Source: Bacteroidota bacterium
GTDB taxonomy: Bacteria; Bacteroidota; Bacteroidia; JABDFU01
DNA length: 64,000 nucleotides
Assembly (NCBI GenBank): GCA_013286655.1
Contig: JABDFG010000007.1
Location: 1 to 64,000 of the forward strand
Reading direction: 5' to 3'
Positions 9,045-18,200 of the stretch are shown here, one piece after another; the first letter of the stretch is position 1, and each line of letters begins with the position of its first letter. The position numbers and the translations under genes are program-made. The notes under the pieces were generated by a model. That model ran no database searches, was not told the origin of the DNA, and saw nothing but the letters and a program-made list of their open reading frames with translations.

Positions 9045-10421
9045 CTATTTAATGACGGCCAGTCTTCCATTTTTCAAGGTGATGGTATTACTCAACCGAA
9101 CGGCATAAAGTCCCTGAGTCAAATTGCTTGCATCAACGGATTCCCTGTCGTTGAGCGATTGATCCAACACAAGTTTTCCGTTTAAATCAAATACCTGAAG
9201 CCTTTCTATTTCTTTTGAATGAGTGGATCCCTGATCAACAGGGATTTCGATAAAAAAATGATCCGAACAAGGATTAGGAAAAATTTTCAATTCTTCACTT
9301 TTGTTTTTTAATTCGTTGATCCCCGCTGCTATATTGGTCAACATGCGAACACGGTAAAAATTACCATCTGCGATATACAAATTTTGAAAATAGGAATCTA
9401 GCGCAACGCCAAAGGGGGACATTTCAGTTTCAGTAGCAGGTACACTGTCAAGGTAACCACTGCCGCCACCTGCTATTGTTCTGATCCTTCCATCAAATGC
9501 ACTCACCTTACGAATCCTACCTTCTCCTTCATCTGCTATGTACAAATTTCCGCCGGGATCTACTGCAATATCCGTAACATCACTCAATCCAGCATGAGTA
9601 GCCAGACTATCGTCTCCACTATCATTAGCTTCGCCATTACCGGCTACTGTTGTGATTTTCCCATCGCTGATGGTTACCTCCCGGATTCTGTTATTGCCAT
9701 TATCTGCAATAAAAATATTACCCGAAACATCTAACTTAATGGCCAAAGGCAGATTAAGTTCGGCATTAACCGCTGGGCCTCCATCTCCACTATAACCACC
9801 GATTCCCAGATTACTACCCGCCACAGTAGTTATAATCCCAGTACTGGCTTTTACTTTTCGGATACAATTATTAAACTCATCTGCAATATAAATATTTCCG
9901 GCAGTATCCAGCGCAACACCCACAGGGTACTGCAAAGATGCGACAGTCGCAGGACCATTGTCCCCATTGTAAGCCGGAATTCCATTTCCAGCAATCGTAG
10001 ATATGATCCCTGTCCCTGTCGCAAAGGAAACCTTTCGGATACGGCTATTTCCAAAATCCGCAATGTAGATATTACCCGAATCATCCAGTGCGACCGCCGA
10101 GGGGTTAAACAAAGCGGCAGCTGTCGCAGCCCCGCCATCACCCCCATATCCTTGGGTAGTATCTCCTGCAATAGTAGTGATGATATTACTGCCAACCGCA
10201 ACTTTCCGGATTCGGTTGTTCAGAAAATCTGCAATATAAATGTTCCCGGCAGCATCCAGCGTCACGCCATAAGGATCGATCCCTGCGTTTAAGGCTGGTC
10301 CTCCATCTCCGCTCCAATCTGGTATACTATCTCCGGCAACAGTATAAATAAACTGTGCATGCAGGCGAAGAGAACCAAGAACAACAAGAACAACAAGAAG
10401 AATGGTTAACTTTTTAATCAT
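9045..10421 (-). CDS. Secreted NHL-repeat protein with T9SS type A sorting domain
   Basis: A 458-residue protein with a signal peptide (IKKLTILLVVLVVLGSLRLHAQ), then about six NHL beta-propeller blades repeating the patterns GVALD.AGNIYIAD..NNRIRKV and ITTVAGNG...GDGGPA, and finally about 80 residues of type A sorting domain (LKIFPNPCSDHFFIEIPV ... DLNGKLV ... LTQGLYAVRL ... GRLAVIK). The propeller suggests binding of protein or sugar ligands outside the cell; no catalytic residues are evident. The C-terminal domain is removed during T9SS export through a SprA-type pore, encoded in this window. The ligand is unknown. Confidence 0.88.
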   Translation of the reverse strand: MIKKLTILLVVLVVLGSLRLHAQFIYTVAGDSIPDWSGDGGPALNAGIDPYGVTLDAAGNIYIADFLNNRIRKVAVGSNIITTIAGDTTQGYGGDGGAATAAALFNPSAVALDDSGNIYIADFGNSRIRKVSFATGTGIISTIAGNGIPAYNGDNGPATVASLQYPVGVALDTAGNIYIADEFNNCIRKVKASTGIITTVAGSNLGIGGYSGDGGPAVNAELNLPLAIKLDVSGNIFIADNGNNRIREVTISDGKITTVAGNGEANDSGDDSLATHAGLSDVTDIAVDPGGNLYIADEGEGRIRKVSAFDGRIRTIAGGGSGYLDSVPATETEMSPFGVALDSYFQNLYIADGNFYRVRMLTNIAAGINELKNKSEELKIFPNPCSDHFFIEIPVDQGSTHSKEIERLQVFDLNGKLVLDQSLNDRESVDASNLTQGLYAVRLSNTITLKNGRLAVIK

Positions 10422-10643
10422 GTCCTGGTACTTATTTGAAAACTTTTGTCTTTATACTTAAGTAAGACTTTGCCAAAATGGATTTTCATGACCTCATTAA
10501 CGCAAAAAATGCACTTCTAGTATGTCAAATTATAAGGTGGAAAAAGTTGTGCTGATTTGCATTTATTCGCATCATTTTTCATTTTTCTTCGGTGCTCATG
10601 AATCCGCCATCGGCAGATTTCACTATTACTCAATTGACTACTC

Positions 10644-11294
10644 TTACTTAGCCAAATTACCTTTGAAAACCTTCTCAAACTTGTCCAGCTTTGGCTTGAT
10701 CACGAACTTACAATAAGGCTGTTCTCCATTAAGGTTATAATAATTCTGATGATAATCTTCCGCTTTATAAAAAACAGTAAAGGGACTAATTTCCGTTACC
10801 ACAGGGTTTTCCCAGGCACCGGAAGCGCTTAATTCCTTTTTAATTTTTTCAGCTATTTCTTTTTGTTTAGTGTTATGGTAAAATATAACGGAGCGGTATT
10901 GCGTACCATGGTCGTTACCTTGTTGATTAAGCGTTGTCGGGTCATGAACTTTCCAAAACACCTCCAATAATTGTTCGTAGCTCACTTGTTTCGGATCATA
11001 AAAAATCTGGGTAACTTCGGCATGACCGGTCGTTCCGGTACAGACCTCTTTGTAAGACGGATTTTTAACTGTCCCCCCCGAATATCCCGAACTAACAGCA
11101 ATTACCCCTTTGACCTGTTGAAAAACGGCTTCTACACACCAAAAGCAACCAGCCCCGAAAGTAGCAGTATCAAGATCATCCATAGATATTGTATTGGTTT
11201 CCATTTTTTTTTCAGTTTTATCTTTTGTTTGCGCACATGAAACCAAAGCCACTCCCACTAAGAAATAACTGAAAATTGATTTTAGCTTTTGCAT
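10644..11294 (-). CDS. msrA: Peptide-methionine (S)-S-oxide reductase, lipoprotein form
   Basis: A 216-residue protein. Residues 1-20 are a lipoprotein signal ending in the lipobox ALVSC (lipidated Cys20). The catalytic domain opens with FGAGCFWCVEAVFQQVKGV (nucleophile Cys50) and continues with SGYSGGT, GHAEVTQIFYDP, FWKVHDPTTLNQQGNDHGTQ and YHQNYY, all MsrA landmarks. It reduces the S-epimer of methionine sulfoxide in proteins, here on the periplasmic side of a membrane. The window also encodes a lipoprotein-type MsrB (57278..57760). An internal Met at 31 could give a cytoplasmic form, but the lipobox argues for the long one. Upstream lies the 320-bp gap described separately. Confidence 0.94.
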   Translation of the reverse strand: MQKLKSIFSYFLVGVALVSCAQTKDKTEKKMETNTISMDDLDTATFGAGCFWCVEAVFQQVKGVIAVSSGYSGGTVKNPSYKEVCTGTTGHAEVTQIFYDPKQVSYEQLLEVFWKVHDPTTLNQQGNDHGTQYRSVIFYHNTKQKEIAEKIKKELSASGAWENPVVTEISPFTVFYKAEDYHQNYYNLNGEQPYCKFVIKPKLDKFEKVFKGNLAK

Positions 11295-11427
11295 GTGTAA
11301 CTGGTTAAACTTTTCATTAAATAATCCTACTTAGATCAGTGATATATCCTTTTTATGTGATGACTATTTCATACTTATTCATACTTACTGCCAAAATTAG
11401 ATAAAATTCTCTTATTTTTATCTTAAG

Positions 11428-11452
11428 AAAACCACAGGTTATCTGTGGTTTT
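11428..11452. terminator. Perfect 10-bp stem-loop with T-tract, orphan terminator
   Basis: AAAACCACAG (11428-11437), a five-base loop GTTAT, and CTGTGGTTTT (11443-11452) pair perfectly; both sides carry A/T tracts, so it looks like a bidirectional intrinsic terminator. It lies upstream of both divergent genes (msrA leftward, ruvA rightward), where neither needs one. I see no long ORF around it. It may end a small RNA or be left from a lost gene. Confidence 0.65.
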
Positions 11453-11465
11453 TGTTTTAAGAAGG

Positions 11466-11600
11466 TAAGAGACTATTCAAAATTTAGCTCATAAATTCGA
11501 TTATGTGTCTGTTTTGGCTGAGTTTAGGAATGTGACATTCGCATTTCGCTCAAAAACACATACTAATCAATTTTATACTATAAATTTGAACCGCCTCTGA
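11466..11600. mobile_element. 135-bp MITE-like element with about 21-bp terminal inverted repeats
   Basis: The left end (11466-11487) includes AGACTATTCAAAATTTAG; the right end (11580-11600), read on the other strand, includes AGAGGCGGTTCAAATTTAT. They match at most positions with one gap. The interior is also partly self-complementary (TATGTGT near 11502 and ACACATA near 11555), so the whole element could fold into a long hairpin. There is no ORF inside and no clear target duplication. Ends of the form GAGGCTGTTCAAAA are common in insertion sequences. A related pair of ends lies upstream of pyrE (50704-50745). Confidence 0.55.
11581..11588 (+). promoter_or_regulatory. -7 promoter box for ruvA inside the element's right end
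   Basis: TAAATTTG fits TAnnTTTG exactly, 27 nt before the ruvA ATG. It is part of the right terminal repeat of the MITE-like element, so the ruvA-sprA promoter may be element-derived. Confidence 0.45.
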
Positions 11601-11615
11601 AACTATATAAATACT

Positions 11616-12203
11616 ATGCTTAATCACATTAAAGGAGAGTTAGTAGAAAAAACACCCACCTATGCTGTTGTGGAATGCTCTGGAACAGGTTATTTGCTTA
11701 ACATATCCCTGAATACGTATACCAAACTACCAGGAAGTGGCAGCTGTAAAGTGTTTACAGAACAGATGTATGTTCGGGATGATTTGCCCAGACTTTTCGG
11801 TTTTGCTGACATTCAGGAACGGCAGTTATTCCGGCACCTGGTATCAGTCTCCGGCGTTGGAGGCACAAGTGCCATTATGATGCTTTCTTCCCTGTCAGCA
11901 CAGGAAATTCAGCAGGCTATCCTGAGTGGCAATGTGGCTGTTCTTAAAAGCATAAAAGGCATTGGTGAAAAAACAGCTCAACGCATCATTGTCGACCTGA
12001 AAGGCAAGCTTGGGAAAAGTGACTTATCGCCTGATTTTATGACAGTTCCATACAATAATACCCGCGAAGAGGCGTTATCAGCTCTGGTCATGTTGGGTTT
12101 TGCCAAAAATACGGCCGAAAAAGCCCTGGACAAAATCATAAAAGACTCACCCTCAGCACATAACGTTGAGGACTTGATAAAGGCAGCATTAAAAAATTTA
12201 TAG
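11616..12203 (+). CDS. ruvA: Holliday junction helicase subunit RuvA
   Basis: A 195-residue protein of standard RuvA length: N-terminal OB domain (MLNHIKGELVEKTPTYAVVE), the central helix-hairpin-helix pair (VSGVGGTSAIMMLSS, IKGIGEKTAQRIIVDLKGKL) and a C-terminal UBA-like domain (NTREEALSALVMLGF) that contacts RuvB. It binds Holliday junctions and with RuvB drives branch migration. It is 21 nt ahead of sprA on the same strand; ruvA-sprA adjacency recurs in Bacteroidota. Confidence 0.97.
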   Translation: MLNHIKGELVEKTPTYAVVECSGTGYLLNISLNTYTKLPGSGSCKVFTEQMYVRDDLPRLFGFADIQERQLFRHLVSVSGVGGTSAIMMLSSLSAQEIQQAILSGNVAVLKSIKGIGEKTAQRIIVDLKGKLGKSDLSPDFMTVPYNNTREEALSALVMLGFAKNTAEKALDKIIKDSPSAHNVEDLIKAALKNL

Positions 12204-12224
12204 GCCGGGAATTATTAAATTGTT

Positions 12225-15200
12225 GTGGCGAATAGTGCACTCAAATACACATTAATAGCAGCAATTTCGGCAACTGCCTATTCCGCTTTTTATAGTAATG
12301 AAGCAGAAGATCGTCCTACCGATAACCAGGACGATCCTTCCCCCATAGTTCTTCCGATTGATTCGCCAAAACAAAAAACGGCTGCAATTGATACACCCCT
12401 AACAGCTCCTAAACTCAGGTACAACTTCCAGGATCAATCGGTACAGGATCCGCTCAATTACCCCAATGGAGGGGGTTTAAAACTAAAAGACCCCTCAAAT
12501 ATAAAAAAGGACGTTCAATATGACCCAACAACAGGGCAATATGAAATCACCCAAAAAATAGGAAATGAAGATTACAGGCCTCCAACCTATATGACTCCCG
12601 AGGAGTACGAAGATTACATTATTCAACAGAAGATCAAAAGCTATTGGGGACAACGTACAAAAGCCGAAGATGTCAAAAAAGGTAATCGCTCGCTGATACC
12701 TACCTTACATGTAGGAGGAGAATATTTCGACCGGATCTTTGGAGGAAATACCGTTGATATCCGACCCCAGGGTACGGCTGAACTTATTTTCGGTTTAAAC
12801 AATTCAACAACACAGAATCCGGCATTACCCGTCAATCAACGTAGTATCACCACCTTCAATTTCAATGAAAAAATTCAGTTAAACGTAGTCGGCAAAATCG
12901 GGGAAAAACTAAAACTCACAACAAACTATAATACAGAAGCCACTTTCGACTTTGAAAATCAAATGAAGATTGAGTACAATGGCCTGGAAGATGAAATCAT
13001 TAAAAAGATTGAAGCGGGCAATGTCAGTTTGCCCTTGACAGGTTCGCTTATTTCAAGCAGCACCAGTTTGTTCGGAATAAAAACGCAGATGCAGTTTGGA
13101 CGCTTAACCGCAACAGCCGTCTTGTCCCAGGACAAGGGTAAAAAATCAGTCATCAACGTAAGCGGAGGAGCTCAGACCACCAACTTTTCAATTACGGGCG
13201 ACCAATATGAAGCTAACCGCGACTACTTTTTAGCTCAATATTTCAGAGATCGGTTTGATACGGCAATGGGATCATTACCTGTTATTCTTTCGGATGTGAT
13301 TGTAACAAGAGTCGAAGTATACGTAACTAACAGGACCAATACGGTCGTCGGTTTACGCAACATTGTAGGCTTTGCCGATCTGGGAGAGGATAAGAAACAC
13401 AGTTCTCCTTTGTTCAAGGAAAATGTGATCCACGATGTGAGCCCAACTTCTGTTTTACCATACAATACTCAAAATGACGAATACCATCAGGTTGCAGATA
13501 CTATTTCCGGTTACCTAAAAGACCGCAATTTTAATACAGTAACAACAAAACTACCTGCCTGGTACGTGAATGCACGTGATTACGAGAATGTCAACCTGGC
13601 CAGGATGTTAGCTCCTACAGAATATACTTTCAATCCAAAACTTGGTTTCATATCACTCAACCAGGCTTTGAATTACGACCAGGTATTAGCTGTCGCCTTC
13701 CAATATACCTATAACGGAAAAGTTTACCAGGTAGGAGAATTTTCAACGGACGGAATTGTTAGTCCCAAACCTCTTTTTCTGAAACTGTTAAAAGGAACAG
13801 TCACCAACCCGCAATTACCAATCTGGAACCTGATGATGAAAAACATCTATTCCATTGGTGGCTATCAAATCAACCCGCAGAATTTTGTTTTGAATATTTT
13901 GTATAATAATATTTCCACAGGAGTCAACATTAATTATTTTCCCGATGGTCCTGTTTCCGGCAAACCCCTGGTACAGGTTTTTGGCCTTGATCGGCTCAAT
14001 TCCAACGGAGATGCCATACCTGACGGAGCATTCGACTTTCTGGATGGAGTCACGATCATGTCTGCCAGTGGACGCATTATTTTTCCTTCCGTTGAACCTT
14101 TCGGAAGTTATTTAATTAACAAACAGGTGATAAGGAAAAACCCCAATGACTCCACGTACGCGAAAAAATATGGGTTTAAACAACTATATGATTCCACCTT
14201 GATTGTAGCCCAGCAGTTTCCCCAGTTGAACCGTTTTACACTTTCCGGAAGTTTCAAATCTTCCTCCAGCTCCGACATATCGCTCAATACCGTTAACGTA
14301 CCACAAGGTTCCGTAACCGTTACCGCAGGAGGTATCAAATTGACGGAAAATGTCGACTATACAGTGGATTATACCTTAGGTCGGGTAAAAATCATCAACC
14401 AGGGGATTCTCAGTTCCGGTACTCCTATCCAAATATCACTGGAAAGCAATGCGTTGTTCGCATTGCAAACAAAAACCCTCATGGGCGCAAACTTTGATTA
14501 TAAAGTAAACAAGGATTTCAATATAGGAGGTACCATTTTAAATCTGAACGAACACCCCCTTACTCAAAAAGTAAACATTGGCGATGAACCCATTGACAAT
14601 ACCATTATTGGTGTTAATTCCAACTACCGGACCGCAGTCCCTTTCATCACCCAGTTGGTGAACAGATTGCCTTTCATCAATACAAAAGCTCCCTCGAACT
14701 TTGTTGCCTCCGGCGAAGCCGCCCGCTTATTTCCGGGACATAACCGGGCTATCGGCTCAGGTGCAGCCGGTGATTCGTATATCGACGATTTTGAAGGAAG
14801 CATTTCCAATATCGACCTGAAACAGCCCCAGTCCTGGAACCTGGCGAGTATTCCCCAGGGACAGCCTACGGTGTTTCCGGAAGCTTCTTTAAATGATAGT
14901 GCGGCTATTGGTTATAACCGGGCCCTTCTTAACTGGTATATTCTGGACCCCTTGTTTCTTCGTCAGACAAACGGACTTACACCTTCCTCCATAACCCTTG
15001 ATAGCATGTCCAATAATCAAACCCGGGAAGTTTTGGAAACAGAAATATTTCCGAACGAACAATTAGCCAGTGGCCTGCCAACAAATACGCCTATGTTTGA
15101 CCTGGCCTATTACCCTTACATACGCGGCCCTTACAATTATGATGTGAAAGGTTACCGCAATTCAAGTGGAACTGTGATTTCGAATGGGATTAACAGCAAT

Positions 15201-18200
15201 GGAAGTCTGAACCTCCCGGCAACTCGTTGGGGAGGCATCATGCGGGCCATTCAAACCAATGATTTTGAAGCCACGAACATTGAGTACCTGGAATTATGGA
15301 TGATGGACCCTTTCAACAAAGACAACCATAATCCTAATACCTCCGGCAACCTTTATATTAACTTGGGTGATGTCTCGGAAGATGTGATGAAAGATTCCCG
15401 GAAATCATTTGAAAATGGCTTGCCGATTGACGCGGCTAACTCGACGGGTGTTCCCTGTGATACTACAAATCTGGCAAGGGTTTCAGACATACAATCTCTG
15501 GTGAACGCGTTTGATGTGAATGCAAGCGCACGCCCTTTCCAGGATGTAGGCCTGGACGGGTTCAGCGATGCCCAGGAAGCTGCTTTTCCGACTGCCAGAA
15601 AATACCTGGCAAATATAGCGGCAGCCTTTGGTACAAGTTCTCAAGCTTATCAGCGCGCAGTTATTGATCCTTCAGGTGATGACTATAATTTTTACCGCGG
15701 ATCGGCCTACGATGACCTCAATGCAGGCGTTCTTACCCGGTACCTGAAATACAATGGTTATGATGGAAATTCCCCGCAAACGGGTCAATCTGACAATGTG
15801 ATATATGGGCAAAAACAGGCCTCCTATTCTCCGGAAAGTTATACAACCTCTGCTACGACCTTGCCCAACACAGAAGACATTAACAATGATAACACCCTGA
15901 GCGAAAATGAAGGCTATTATCAATACAAAGTGAGCTTGAAACCATCGGACTTTAACACAGTCGGAAACAACTACATTGCGGACATTCTTTCCACTAACGG
16001 ACAAAACATTAAAAATGGTGCACCCAAACCCATCAAATGGTACCAACTCAAAATTCCCATACACAGTTTTGATACCAAGGTAGGCAGCATCTCTGATTTT
16101 CGTTCCATACGTTTTCTTCGCATGTATTTCAAAGGTGTCGACCAACCCATTGTTTGCCGCTTTGCCCGTATGCAGTTTGTCCGGAGTTCCTGGATCATTT
16201 ATCCCAACTCCCTTCTGTCCGACGGAGAATACCTGGCCACCGACGGGGGAGGCGCATCCTTTTCCTTATCTTCCGTCAGCATCGTTGCAAATGGTACACA
16301 AGCACCCGTAAATTATGTCCTTCCTCCCGGCATTCAGCGTACCGTCAATGTTCAGTCTTCTAACCTGGCCCAGCAAAACGAACAATCCTTAGCCATGCAG
16401 ATTTGTGGCCTGCAGGATGGTGATGCCAAAGCCTGCTACCGGAATATGAATTTTGATATACGTAATTACAAAACAATACAAATGTTCGCGCATGCGGAAG
16501 CCCCCGTTCCAAATACGACCGATCTTAAAAGCAACGATTTGCGTTGGTTTATCCGTTTGGGTTCGGACTTTACAGACAACTATTATGAATATGAAATCCC
16601 CTTACAGGTCACTCCGGGAAAAAACTACAATGGGGGTCTCGAAAGCGACCAATACGCGGTTTGGCCTCTTGCAAATCAACTGGACCTGGCATTTGCAAAA
16701 CTGATAGCGGCAAAACAGGAACGTGATATCGCCATCAATTCCAAATCCGCATCAACTACCTTACGCTACCCGGTAAGTGACGGCAACAACACGATTTACA
16801 TCATGGGAAGTCCCAACCTGGGAGGTATTACAACGATTATGATCGGAGTACGTAACCCCAAACGCCAACCAGGAGTTCCCGGAGATGATGGATTGCAGAA
16901 ATGTGCGACAGTTTGGGTGGATGAACTCCGCCTGAGTGGCTTCAATGAATCAGGAGGATGGGCAGCATTGGGCCGGGCCAAAGTTGATCTTGCCGACCTT
17001 GGCTCCCTTTCTCTTGCAGGCAATTACAGCACCCCCGGCTGGGGTGGCCTTGAACAAACGATGGCTCAAAGACAACTATCAACAAATTTCGGCTACGACT
17101 TTTCCTCTAACTTTGAACTTGGTAAATTCACTCCTGCTAAACTTGGAATTAAAATACCCATGTATGCAGGTATTTCGGAAGGCATTATCATTCCGGAATA
17201 TAATCCGCTGGATCCGGACATTAATCTGAAAACGGTATTGAACGATCCCTCTATTCCAAAATCCCAGCGGGATTCACTGGGAAATGCAACAATCGACTAT
17301 ACCCTGAGGAAAAGTTTAAACTTTACCAACGTCAAAAAAGAACGATCGAAAACCAAGAAAAACATTCACATCTATGACATAGAAAATTTTTCTTTTACTT
17401 ATTCCTATACGGAGATCGACCACCGGGACATCAATACCCTGTTTAACAATACCCGTACTTACCATGCAGGGCTTATCTATTCCTATACTCCTGTGGCAAA
17501 AAGCCTAAAACCCTTCGCAAAAACAAAATTGAATCCTAAATATTTCGCACTCATTAAAGATTTAAATTTTTCACCCTTACCCACCAATTTAGGTTTTTCA
17601 TCCAATGTAGACCGCTATTTTAATGAAAGCCAGATCCGGGACAATACGGGAGATCTCCTGATCACTCCTTTGTATAATAAAACGTTCACCATGAACCGCC
17701 TCTATAATATGAATTGGGCGCTTACCAAAGGACTAAAAGTTGATTTTTCTGCTACTAACAATTCAAGAATATTTGAACCCTACGGTAGTCTTGATACAAA
17801 AGCACAACGTGATTCAGTTGTCAACAACCTCCTTGGATTAGGGACCACTACTGAATACAAACACAACCTGAATGTAAACTATGCCGTACCCATAAACAAA
17901 TTGCCCTTTCTTGATTTTGTGAATTCCACAGTTCATTATACGGGAAGTTACGACTGGATGCATGCCCCTTTTGCGGCAGACTCCCTGGGAAACACCATTC
18001 AGAATTCCAGATCCTGGCAATTCAATGGACAGTTTAACATGAGTACACTTTACAATAAAATATCCTACTTTAAAAAACTAGCCCTGAAACCTCTTTTCAT
18101 TAATCCGGAGGACAAGAAAAAGGAAGAAGATAAAAAGAAAAAAGAAATAGAAAAATTAGACCTGGCAATTAAAAAAGCTATCAGTGACACCTCTAGAAAG

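Noticed and set aside
11295-11615. tRNA or small stable RNA gene in the largest gene-free gap
   Set aside because: No cloverleaf or T-loop consensus seen; the gap is explained by the terminator and the MITE-like element, though a small RNA remains possible.
15672-16145. 157-residue minus-strand ORF
   Set aside because: Antisense inside sprA; no signal, motif or promoter.
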